Below, piece after piece: positions 1 to 12,776 of a stretch of 64,000 bases of DNA. The DNA is taken from contig NC_060957.1 in NCBI RefSeq assembly GCF_910589235.1, forward strand, positions 1,528,598 through 1,592,597. Reading direction: 5' to 3'. The DNA comes from Vespa crabro (taxonomy: Eukaryota > Arthropoda > Insecta > Hymenoptera > Vespidae). Every line of letters begins with the position of its first letter. The stretch's first letter is position 1. A program made the translations under genes and the position numbers. The notes beneath the pieces are model-generated. The model was not told where the DNA came from. It worked only from the letters and a program-made list of their open reading frames with translations, and did not search any database.

Positions 1-1209
1 ATTACCTATAATATAAGTGATCAAAGATTTCATGAATTTGAAATAAGGAAGTTAAATCCTGCTATTAAGGTTATCAGAAGAAGTTTAAACACTCTGGTAC
101 TTGATGCACAATTAGGATCTAATAAAGAATTAATTGTGTGAGTATATATTTTTATTTTACTATTTAATCAATTTTAATTTACATATTAAAGATAAATATC
201 AATTTCGTACAAATTAATATTTAAAAATATTTTTAGAGATAATCTAGTAGTTGCTGTAGTATACTTTAGATCTGGTTACGAACTTCAGGCATATCCTACT
301 GAGAAGGAATGGGCTGTACGTTTACTTATAGAACGCTCTAAAGCTATAAAATGTCCATCAATACAATATCATTTAGCAGGAACTAAAAAAGTGTGTTAAA
401 TTTTTAATTAAAAGTTTTATAGTGGTTATATATTTTTAGTATTGAATTTAAAGATAAATTTTTTTTTTAATTTTCACAGATTCAACAAGCTTTAGTTGAA
501 CCAAATGTATTAAACATGTTTATAAAGGAACCTTCTTCTGTGGCAAAACTTCAAGAAATATTCACTGGTTTATATTCATTGGACTTTGTAAGTATGTGTA
601 TTATATATAATAATATTATATATATATACAATAATAATTGTATTATCATATATAATAGCATAATACTCATAACTTTTTTTACTTTTAAAAATATAAATTA
701 TATGTTAACATAATAGAATGTAGAAGCAGAGCAAATCATAACAAAAGCTATACAGGAACCTGAAAAGTATGTTCTTAAGCCACAACGTGAAGGTGGTGGT
801 AACAATCTATACAATGAAAACGTCAAAACATATTTAACAAAAATGAGAAATTCAAAGGAGCGCACTGCATGGATTCTTATGGACCGTATTAATCCTCCTT
901 CACAAAAGAATTATCTTATCAGTCCAAATGATATAAACTATCAGTTATCTGATGTTATATCAGAGCTCGGTATATATGGAGTAATTATAGGGTAAGTTTA
1001 TGTCATATTTACTTATTAGTTTTTCTTTTTGTTATTGACGTAATGCATTGATTAATATTACTTTTTATTTATATATTTTTAGAAATCATACAGATATATT
1101 ATATAATGAAGAAGCTGGTCATATTCTAAGAACTAAGATGTCAACTGAAAATGAAGGAGGCATTATTGCAGGTGTTGGAGTTTTAGATAGTCCTTATTTA
1201 GTAACATAA
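1..1209 (+). CDS. Gss: Glutathione synthetase, 3' part (five exons)
   Basis: Eukaryotic glutathione synthetase joins gamma-glutamylcysteine to glycine using ATP, the last step of cytosolic glutathione synthesis. The visible exons are 1-137, 237-390, 480-587, 717-991 and 1083-1209, all GT-AG with matching phases, ending in TAA. The gene begins left of the window; about 267 residues of the C-terminal part are seen, against roughly 475 for the family. Diagnostic stretches are AVVYFRSGY, LLIERSKAIKCPSIQYHLAG, the glycine-rich ATP-binding loop LKPQREGGGNNLY, and a C-terminus with LRTKMSTENEGG then AGVGVLDSPY (substrate-binding loop and family tail). No break or frameshift is seen. Whether position 1 lies inside an exon or close to a splice site cannot be told. 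Confidence 0.95.
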
Positions 1210-1380
1210 TATAAAAGCAATAATTATAGATATTATTGAGTTATAAATGTTACAGAAAAGAATTTTTTAGTTTTATAAATTGATTTAGTCATAAATGTTT
1301 GCTTAAATGCATATACAAAATATTTCTATTTGTTTAAGAAAATGCATATAATATATATACGTAAATAATTTATGAAATTA

Positions 1381-1386
1381 AATAAA
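1381..1386 (+). terminator. Candidate poly(A) signal of Gss
   Basis: AATAAA lies about 170 bases after the Gss stop; a second copy lies a few tens of bases further on. Position fits, but AATAAA is common by chance in DNA this AT-rich. Confidence 0.4.
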
Positions 1387-1470
1387 AGAGATATGTTTAT
1401 AATCTATGAAATTAAATAAAACAATATATTGTTTAAGCAGGTGTTGGGTGTTAAGAAGAATGATAAAAAG

Positions 1471-1474
1471 ATAT

Positions 1475-1542
<68 letters not shown>
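1471..1542. repeat. (TA)n microsatellite
   Basis: About 70 bases of alternating A and T with one interruption. It is among the longest of some ten (TA)n tracts in the window. Confidence 0.95.
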
Positions 1543-1545
<3 letters not shown>

Positions 1546-3242
1546 GATTTTATTTATTTTTGATCTTATTAGTTTATATATATTTTATGTAATAATAATC
1601 AATAAATTTAATTTGAATTAATATGAAATGACACGATATTAACATTTGTCGTTTTCTGGTAAAAATTACTGTTAGACGTTAGCAGATTTAAGAAAATTTC
1701 TTGACTTTAATAATAAGTATACTTTATATCTATATATTTACACATTGAATGCCATGTGGAGCATTATTGAAAATTGATTAAAATAAGTATTTTTTTGACC
1801 TAAATTTTTTATTTAAACAATATTAAACATCGTAGAAAGTATAGGCTGAATAAAAAAATGTTACAAAGATTTTAGATTTTCATTAAAAAAAATAAAGTTG
1901 ATCTTGAGACTTCAAGACATTTATCGAATAAGAAATAAATAATACTGTTATGTTTACCTTCTTAAACCAAACAATTTTTGATTCAAACTTTCTTTTCAAA
2001 AATGCGTTATTTTCGAAATATTTAGATGTCTATATATTATTAAATATAATAATCCATATGTATATATATAAATAAATTAGGAATCATGAAAATATGAACA
2101 TTATTATATATATATATAATATAAATAAATAAATATATATATATATGTATAATTTAATTTAATTGAATATTATTTAAAATTTAATAAGTTACTTTTTGTA
2201 TATGATAGAAAAAGAGACACTTTATAATCAGATTCTTCATTTGACAACTTATATTAGTAATGTTTAAATATTGTTTCATTCATAGATAATCATTTTAAAA
2301 ATAATTCTTAATAAATTTTTCTTGGCAGGTAAGGAATTACAAGATAAGAATGACGGTACAATTGCATTTTTTTAAATACATTTTATCTGTTATATCGGTG
2401 ACACTTATGTAATTTCTTAGATAACAGAAATGAAACATGGTATGAGTTATGACTTTTTTTTACATAGATATCTTTTACTGTAAACGTATAAATATTTCAT
2501 CGAAGGAAAAAATAGTTATTTTATCAGAGATATTCTCACTCAAGTTAGGTTTATTTTTTTTAACGGTTTTTTATGATTTATAATTTAAATGAATAATTTA
2601 GATAAACAAATTCTTCATGCGTGAAAAAAGATTTAATATTGAATTTGTGTGATAATTAAAAGAAAGCGTTAAAAAATATTGATATGATAGAAGAGAAAAA
2701 TTTACAAAGAAAAAAAAAAAAGAAAGATTAGAATAAGAAATAATTTTTGTTTTGGAAAATCAACTTTGCACCTCTCTGTTGCAAGATATAATAAGATTAA
2801 TTGTAAGATATATAAAAATGGAAATTTAATCAAACGAAAAGTAAACGCACGTACCATTCTGTTTTATTTAAAATTTAATTAAATATTAAACATAGTGATC
2901 AGAGGCGTAACTTTTTTTGATACGTCACTGATTAATCAAGTTTCTTAAAAGTGACGCTAGGAGACGCTTCGATCAATTCAGATTTTTTTAAAGTTAAAAC
3001 GATTACCCTTAATAAAATAGGATATTGTTTAATATGAAATATTAGAAAAAGTCATAACTATTATGAGAATATAAATGTTTCTAAAAGTATTTGAGAGATA
3101 ATTTATATTATATGCTGTAATATAACGATAATTATAGGTACGTTAGAAAAGAGAAAAATTTCTTTATTTTATAGTCATCTTGATTCACGAAAAAATTATT
3201 AAATTAAATATTTCGATTGTTAATCATTTCAGTTTCGATAAA

Positions 3243-6200
3243 ATGGATCCGATTTATAAAAATAATCAAATCCGATCTAAAAGAGGTTATTATTCCGAAA
3301 TTGTTACGGGTCAGTAAATGATATTTATGATATAATCAATATCTAATTATTATATCAATAAATAATTAATAATATCAATTACTAATTAATAATTATATCA
3401 ATTTTTTAATTACGATTTAAATTATTTATAGGTACGTTAGAATGTCCTTTAAATCCGGCATTACATCTTCTTCCTACTGTACCAAGAAGAACTAAACTTA
3501 CTTGGCAAATATTTACTGAGGAACATGGTGCTATTGTAAAAAATCTTATACCTACTAAGTCGAAATATTTTTTGGGTGCGGCTGAAAGATGGATGACATT
3601 TCCTGAAGACAAATCGATCGTAATTGAATACGTGTATCTTCGTTTAATGATTGTGTTAATGATTATGTTAATGTTTTATAAAATATTATATATATTTAAT
3701 ATAATATTTTAAAATAATTAATATATTATAATTTTATAATATATTTTATATTTTATAAAATTTTTTATAAAATATAAAAACTTGACATTATGACATTCCG
3801 AATAATGATACTTATCGATAAAGATATTTCCGGCTGAGACATTCGCACCGAAGGTTCAAATGGAATATAACGTGGAATCCAAACGATTGCCACGAAATGT
3901 TGAAATGGAAAGGCTACGTAGATTGTATAGAAATCAAAATTTGGATGAGGCGTTAAAGGAAGAGGGAGTTTTACCATGTAATATTTTACCCCCAAAAGTA
4001 ATTTTATCATTGTCATCCGAGGAAGAAAAATACGGGTTATATTCCAAGATAAATTACTTGCCTCTTGAGATATTTGACGACGAGGAATTTGACTGTCGGT
4101 AAAAAATATCTCGTATAAATTTTTATTTCATTAGAAATCATTTTAATTTGCGACAAAAGCGATTTAATGTGTTTATATGTTCGTACGTATCACAGAACGT
4201 CGAAAGATTGGATAAATTTGGGTCTTATTGATGGCGTTCGACATCCGTTACCTGCTATGTCTTTTGTAGAAAAAGTTGGAACCAATGAACGAAATAATTA
4301 TTTGTCCGATGTACAATTAAATAATTTATATGGATGGCATCTTTCTGCAGTAACTGATTATGATAGCAGCAAAAAATTGTGGACTGTCTTCACATTGGAC
4401 GGTTATAAAAGAACTTTTTTATTACCTAGGATATATGTCCGATTTATTGCCGAGGATCCTAAAATTTTTGCGAGACGGGTTGCAGCTGCAGTGAAAGAAA
4501 GACAAATAGTCGAAACGCATATTAGGTCAATAAATTGAATATAGTTAATTTACTTATTAACTATATTCAAATTAACTATATTAAATTAACTGTCTTATTT
4601 AATTATGTATTTAGTATAATTAATCAGTTTCAATTATACTAAATATTAATTACATAGCTTTCTTCACTTTATTTATATTGCGTTATTATAGATATAATTT
4701 TTATTTGGATTGTATGGAAGTAGAAGATATACCGACATTGAATAAAAAGGAAAAGGAAACTATTATTCGGCTTTGTACGAGACAACATTTTGTTCATTAT
4801 AAAATTCAGAATATTATCGCTGTAAGTATATACGAATTTTTCATTTTCGCGGAAAATTATTGTTATATTATATTATATTATATTATGTCGTTACTTATAA
4901 ATTATTCAGCTAATGGACGAAATAGATCGTGATTATCGTCGAACTATGTGCGATCTTATGTGGAGAAAAGTGATAAAGTATTCTCCAAATATATTTAAAT
5001 TTTTGCAAATAGAATTCTATACGGACGAAATTGTGGTACCACAAACGGGAAAAATTTGTACGGGGATGAACAATTTTAACGTAATACATTTAAAATAATC
5101 TATTTTGCTAGAGAATTTTACTGTATAAAAATGTCTGAAATGAATTATGTATTATACGCATATATAATTTGAAAAATTGGAAAAATTCATATAATAATTT
5201 TAGGAAATTAAAGATTACTTTCATTGGTTTACATTATACGTATTGCCAGAAGTTTATGAAGTTGTACGTTGTGTGGTCTACGAATGTGCTTACGTATCAG
5301 GGATGAATTTATTTGTATCGAATTATGGAAAATCAATGTCACTGATCGAATTCGAAAACCAACAAAATCAAACTACGACAATGGCGATAAAATATCTAAA
5401 AGAACCATGGTTAGAAAAAATAACGCAATCAGTTAGAATATATTTGAGGGATGTAGGAAAAGGATGGTTTAATCTCGATCAAAAGTCTGCTGAAATATAT
5501 AACGTTATGAAATTGAAACGTCTTATGGATCTCATTGTTTGCCATATGCAAGTCTGTATTTAATAAAATAAATAATAATTAAATATTAATAAATATATAT
5601 TATTTTCTTTACAGAATGCTTTGCGAAATCTTGTAGAAAATTCTGTTTCTTTGTACATCGAAATGTTAGAAAGTCCAGGAATTTGTATAGTCGATGTTGA
5701 CGATGATTTTATTTGGGGAGATGATCTAGTGAATACCCAGTATGGTTGTACTGTTCCTCCTATTTTTCAAGTAAATCTTATGATGAATAACGAAGGAGCA
5801 TATTATTCTACTAAGCTTGAAGCTTTCAAAGTAATCATATATAAAATATTAATTTTTGAAGTTTAAAAATTTTCTATCATTTATTTATTTACTTTTTACA
5901 ATTTTAGGAATCTATTATATTTATTTTTGATCATTCGTTGACACTGTGCCATCAAATAAGACAAGTACATCCATTTCTGCTTACTTTCCTTAAATTTCCA
6001 ACGAACCTTTTTCTTAGTTCAGTCGGTTTATATGATGAAAGGATATGCGACGTTAGAAATCGTTTATTGAACATATACGAAAAGGCAATCATACCTTTAA
6101 AAGCTTATGCCAAAGAATATTATAAATATCTCGAATTTTTCGAAATGGATATTGAAAAATATATCGAGTAAGTTAAGAAAGTATTTTTATTTGAATCAAC

Positions 6201-9168
6201 AGTAGATTAATTGTTTAATTTGCAAATATTTATTACTTAAATATCTGAAAATATTATATTCTTAGGGACTTCAAAAATGAAGAACATACCGCTATCGAGA
6301 TTACAGATGAAATATCATTTCATCGTAGAATAAAAAAGAATCTTGAAACTACCCTACCAAAAAATATTTTCATTGGTCCGTTTAATGTGAATGTACAACC
6401 TTTGAAAGAATTTTTAATGACGAAGCGTGAAAATTGCTCCACGCGATTACTCATTATGTTTACGGACAAACTTCGTTATAAAATTACTGAAATTTTGGAC
6501 GAATATATAGAAATAAATGTAAAATTGAAAGAAGAATCGAAAAATGTAGAACATTTATTTGATAAAAAAGAATGGGTGGAAACGATTCCGTTGACAGTAA
6601 AGGGTATTGATGAAAATATGCAGAAAGTGAAAATTGAATTTGACATTTTAGAACATTTTCGTTGGAATTTATCAGATGAAGATTTTAATGCAAAATGGGA
6701 AGCAATTGGTTATCCTCATAAAATAGAACAACTGGTAAAGAGTTCTCTATTGAGATCTTATTTCTGCGAATGGCATATATAAAAATATTAATTATAAATA
6801 CAATTGTAGATCGCTGAAGCCGAGGAACGTTTTATGGCAGAACAGGATAAATTTTTGAAAAATCAATTACAAGATGAGATAATGTTGCAAGAGAAAATAG
6901 ATACGCTTGTAGGAAGCGTTGCTAATATTGCATTACAAACGAATATTAATATGGTACACGAGATTGCTATTGATATTAAAAGAGTTTGGAAATCGATGAA
7001 GGAATCTCAGGAAACCGGAATAATGTTAAATGAGCGTCAAAAATTACTTGGACTTCCTGTTGTACCATTCGAGAGTCTTATCAAACTTATGAAAGATTTC
7101 GAGCCATATCAAACGCTTTGGACAACAGCATCAGGTATTTATATAGTTTACAAATTTACGATAATTCGAAAGAGATAATTCATTTTCATTTTAGATTGGT
7201 TGAAATGGCATGAAATATGGATGGAAAATCCTTTAATAACGATTGATGGCACAAATATCGAAAATTATGTAAATGAAATGTACAAGGCAATGTCCCGAAG
7301 CATAAAAATTTTCAAAGAATTTCCAAGTATTAAATTTAAGAGTCTATTAAACTGAGTATTCACGATTCGAATCAGTAATCAAGATACTTTTATTTTGATC
7401 AGAGATTGTCGCTGTAGCCGAGAATATAAGGGATCAGATAGAAGACTTTAAGCCTTACATAGGGATGATACAATCTCTTAGGAATCCAGGCATGAAACCT
7501 CGACATTTCGATGAACTCAGCGTTATCACTGGCATACAAATGGCACTAACACCAACATTGACATTCAAAGAATTGATTCTTCTTGGTATTATGCAGTACG
7601 AAGAAGTTGTAATGAAAGTTGCTGATGAAGCGGAAAAAGAATATTCGATAGAAGGGATTTTGGATAAAATGATCAGCGCGTGGGATACTATAACAATGGA
7701 TGTTATTGCTTATAAAAATACAGGTTTGGATTTTATTAAGATCAATGATTAAAATTTTATTTTATACAAATTTTAAGTATTATCATTATCTATCAGGTAC
7801 ATATATCATGAAAATTGCCGATGAAACTTTAATGCTCTTAGATGATCATATTTTAAATGCGCAACAAATTAGTTTTAGTCCTTTTAAATTTGCATTTGAG
7901 GAACGATTCGAAGAGTGGGATAAAAAATTTAAATTATCACAAGAAGTTATATCTTTATGGATAGAGGTACAAAAGTAAGTTTTATAGATAAATTTATTTT
8001 GAGCGTGCTTTCATTTATATTTTTTCCATGTTCACAAGACATTGGATGTACTTGGAACCAATCTTTACTTCAGAAGATATTAGTCGACAATTACCGGTGG
8101 AGACAAGAAAGTTCAATACCATGGATCGTACATGGAGAAGAATAATGAAAGCAGCCTACGACTGTCCTTACGTAATTAATAGTATTTTTTATATTTTTCA
8201 AGACTTAACATTATTTTAATATTTCTCTGAAGAAGTTACACCATTAATGATTTTCTTTTTATTATTATTGTGATAATAATAATTTTTTTTCTATGATTGA
8301 CATTTATAGATAATGAAAATCTGTCCAGATAATGTACTCTTAGAAAGTTTGAAGGAGTGCATCACCCTATTAGAAGTTGTACAAAAGGGTTTGGCTGATT
8401 ATTTAGAAACTAAACGGATGGTTTTCCCACGATTTTTCTTTCTTAGTGACGATGAGCTGCTCGAAATAGTTGCTCAAACAAAAAATGTGCAAGCCGTACA
8501 ACCTCATCTTAAAAAGTGTTTTGAAAATATGAGAGAATTGAGATTCGAAGAAGATCTAGCTATTACGAGAATGTATTCAGCGGAATATGAAGAAGTTGTG
8601 TTAAGACCACCAATCTATCCCGTAGGTAACGTTGAGAATTGGTTGGGATTGGTAGAAGCAGCTATGCGTAATACTTTAAGAGAAATTATTGGCGAGGCAC
8701 TTCAAATCGTTGAGGAAACAAGTAAAAAGGAATGGGTGTATATGTGGCCTGGTCAAGTTGTTCTTTGTGGTGGTCAAACTTATTGGACAGCTCACGTTGA
8801 AGATGCCATAAAAAATAACGCACTGCGCTCTTTTTATGCAGTGATGTTATCGCAAGTAAATATTGTGAAATTAAGTTAATTATTATTTTTTTTTTTTTTT
8901 AATTAAATATATTGTAAGTTACCGTTTTTAATGCTTCATAGTTGGATGATCTACGGGAACTTATAAGAAGTCCACTTACTGAAATCCAAAGATTAATGCT
9001 CGAGGCTGTAATTATTATCGAAGTACATGCAAGAGATGTTTTATATAAACTAATTGAAGAAAATGTAATGAATGTTAACGATTTTGATTGGATATCACAA
9101 CTACGATATTATTGGGTTGATGATAGCGAATTAAAAGTTCGCGCGGTAAATGCGGAGTTTTCATACGG
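3243..9168 (+). other. DNAH1: DNAH1 exons 1-17: tail and linker
   Basis: Exons: 3243-3309, 3432-~3631, ~3824-4098, 4196-4525, 4692-4821, 4910-5080, 5204-5551, 5615-5830, 5908-6167, 6266-6734, 6810-7134, 7195-7326, 7403-7723, 7797-7974, 8039-8171, 8310-8855, 8942-9168. Introns are mostly 60-150 bases. The linker is recognisable by KHWMYLEPIFTSEDI, the FPRFFFLSDDELLEI motif and WPGQVVLC, all standard for dynein heavy chains. EVHARDVLYKL and LRYYW lead directly into AAA1. Confidence 0.9.
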
Positions 9169-12100
9169 GTAAATTATATTTAATATAATACGTAGTGTTA
9201 TACATTATTAAGATTTAGGAAAAAAGATTAGAATTTTCTTTTTAATTAATTACTTTTCAGTTACGAGTACTTAGGTAACAACGGTAGATTGGTTATCACT
9301 CCTTTAACGGATCGATGTTATTTAACTCTCACTGGCGCTCTTCACTTGAAATTTGGTGGAGCACCTGCTGGACCAGCTGGAACTGGAAAAACTGAAACGA
9401 CAAAAGATTTAGCTAAAGCATTTGCCATTCAATGTGTTGTTTTTAATTGTTCCGATCAGTTAGATTTTTTGTCTATGGGAAAATTTTTCAAGGGTCTTGC
9501 CAGGTATTATATAATCCTCTTATACGAACTGTATAAAAAATATAAATATAAATAATTTTTATTTTATATATTATATTTAATTTACGTCAAATAAGAAAAA
9601 AATATTATATTCTTTTATAGTGCAGGAGCATGGGCATGCTTTGACGAATTTAATAGAATAGATATCGAAGTATTATCTGTAATAGCACAACAAATTATGA
9701 CTATTCAGAAGGCTCAACAAATTAGAGCTGAAGTGTTAGTTCTTATCTTCTTAATGTAATATTTCAATGTCTATTTGAAATTCCTCTCACTTGATCTCAA
9801 TACATTTATTTAGATTCATCTTCGAGGGAGTAGAAATTACACTTAAAGCTTCCTGTGCGATTTTCATCACGATGAATCCAGGTTACGCCGGTCGGACAGA
9901 ATTGCCTGATAATTTGAAAGCTCTTTTCCGTCCAGTTGCTATGATGGTGCCAAATTATGCTCTTATCGCAGAGATTTCTTTATTCTCCTACGGATTCTCT
10001 AATGCTAAGACTCTCGCCGGAAAGATAACAACTACTTTTAAATTAAGTTCCGAGCAACTCAGTACACAGGTTGTTTTATTTTTCTATTAGAAATAAATTA
10101 AGATTTATATCATATTATTATTTTGTCCTCAATAGAGTTTATTTTCGTAGGATCATTATGATTTTGGAATGCGTGCTGTAAAGACTGTTATAGCGGTAGC
10201 GGGTAATCTAAAAAGAGAATTGAAAGATGTTGACGAACAACAAATTTGTTTACGCGCTTTAAGAGATGTCAACGTCCCGAAATTTTTAAGCGATGATCTG
10301 AAATTATTTAACGGTAATAAGATATCTTATTAATCATTATACGTATTATTGTTTTATTTTTATCATTATCAATTAATTAATTAATCAATTCATTTTAATT
10401 CAAATCTTTAATTAGCTTTTATTATATTTTAAAGGGATTGTATCTGATCTCTTTCCGCAATTGACTGAATTACCTGTAGACTATGGAATTCTTGAAGCGG
10501 AAATCTGTAAAACTATTTTAGAAAAGGGCTTAGAGAAAGTCGATGGTATCTATAATAATTAGTTAATTGTTTCATAAGTTATATAAACTAAATAGTTGTT
10601 AATGAATACAAAAATTAATTATTATTATATGTTGTAAATTTAGAATTTGTCAAGAAAATTATTCAGCTATACGAGACGACTTTGGTACGTCACGGATTGA
10701 TGTTAGTAGGACCAACTGGATCTGGGAAAACAAAGGTAAGATTATTTTATATGTTTTCCTTTTTTTTTTTTTTTATAATTACCTAATATAATTCGTTAAA
10801 GAAGCTTTTCTGTTCTTTATGTTTAAATCTTTGGAAACTTTTTATGTGCCTTTTTATAATATGTTAATTCTAACGTTTACTAATGCACAGTCAATACTTT
10901 TATTCGTTTTCTGCATTAAATAAGACTTGAGAAAATATGATAAAAAAATTGATATAAAATTCGAGTCATATCAATCATTAATTAATAGAATTTATTAGAT
11001 ATCGATATAGCGTAATTCATTCTTTTTATTAATTAATTTAAACTTAATAATGAATCTCATTTATGTTTATTTATTTATTATATGTTATTAATTATTTAAA
11101 TGATAGAGATATCATGTCTAAATTCTGGGATCACTTCACACTTTGTTGATAATTGTAATTATCAATACTATCATTTTATATCATATATCACACATTTATT
11201 TATACCCCTCTGATAGGCAACATACTATACAAATTTATATAAAGACATTATCTATCACGGGAATTCAAAATAATTTTATATTGATAGATGGTATTTAATA
11301 ATAACAATCATTGCGTAACAAAGTAAAACGTGATGTCTATTTTCATGTCATTGTCATTCAATATTCGTATAAATAATAACAAGGCAGAAAATTTTCATTT
11401 AATTTACTTCAATTAATTTTAGAGATATTCATTTGTTAAAAGTTTAATAATGATTTTATTATTGTCGATTAGAGCCAATTAATAGATATATCTCATTTTG
11501 AGATATATTATTTAATCCGAAAAAAAAAATATATATATATATAGATGTGTAATTAAAGTTATCTAATACTCTTTCGTAAAACGAGATGTTATAAGCAATG
11601 ATTGATGAAGAAAGTGTGTCTTCCGATATTTAAACTTTTTTATTGGGAGTACATCGATTAATCGTTCGTAAGAATAATTCCTTCTATAACTCAAGGGATT
11701 CCAATGGATTTTATATCTTAGTTCCTTTTTTAATTCGTCAGAGAGTAGAAATATTTTTGAGTAGGCGGATCGATCCGCATATTTTCATCGTGGACTCACC
11801 GAAACGATAAATTGCTTTTCGTATTTCTGCCAAAGCATATCTTCTCTTAATTCGCATAGAAAATGTCATCTGTAATTTTCGATGCGATTTTTATGTTTGT
11901 GGGTTCATCGATCCATAATAATGAGAAAGAATACAATAATTATCATTAGGTCATATTATGATTATAATAGTAATTAAGTGATGTATCAAATTTTTTAGTA
12001 AATATTCACATAGATAAAGATCATAATCTTCATGATTAGAAATTTATTCTTTTTTCGTTGCAATTAGGTAATTAAATATAATATCATTTGTTATCTTAAC

Positions 12101-12729
12101 TTATATATTTCTCAAAAAATAATTCGATCGTTTAGGATATTTTTATTTCTCTTGTTAATATAGACTCATTTGAGGAGGAATAAAAAAAAAAAAAGGAACA
12201 AAAAAAAAATGTTTTGTGATTTTGTATACTGTATATTAAATTACTATACGAGGGTAATTTAATAATTATAGAGGATAATAATATTATGATTATCTATTTG
12301 GACATTTGATATTTCATTTTCTTAAAATACTATATCTTTTTTTTTTTTTTTATTTTATCTGAAAGGAAAATCGTTGAAATGCTGGGTCATCCGATGATCC
12401 ACGTTAATTACCAAAGGTAACAAAATAGACTAATCTTATTTAAAACGGAAAGCCGAATTTGAAATAGTCGCATCTGCAAAACACGTGCGGTCAATAACCA
12501 TTTCTATGAACGTTTCTATATTTGTGGTTATCGTTTTATAAAAATAGGTGTCAGTATAATATCTGAAGATTTTTTAAAGTTATGAAGATTTTTTTAAAGT
12601 TATGAAGATTTTTTTAAAGTTATGAAGATTTTTTAATATTAACGATCGTAAGAAAGAGGAAAACTGAAAGTTAATACATATTTGAAAAATAACATTAATT
12701 TATTTATACAAATAAATAATAAATTAATG

Positions 12730-12776
<47 letters not shown>

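Larger units (their letters stand above)
1210..3242. other. Intergenic spacer between Gss and the dynein gene
   Basis: Very AT-rich sequence. It holds the Gss 3' UTR, a long (TA)n microsatellite and presumably the dynein promoter and 5' UTR. No open frame with coding character was seen on either strand. Confidence 0.6.
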
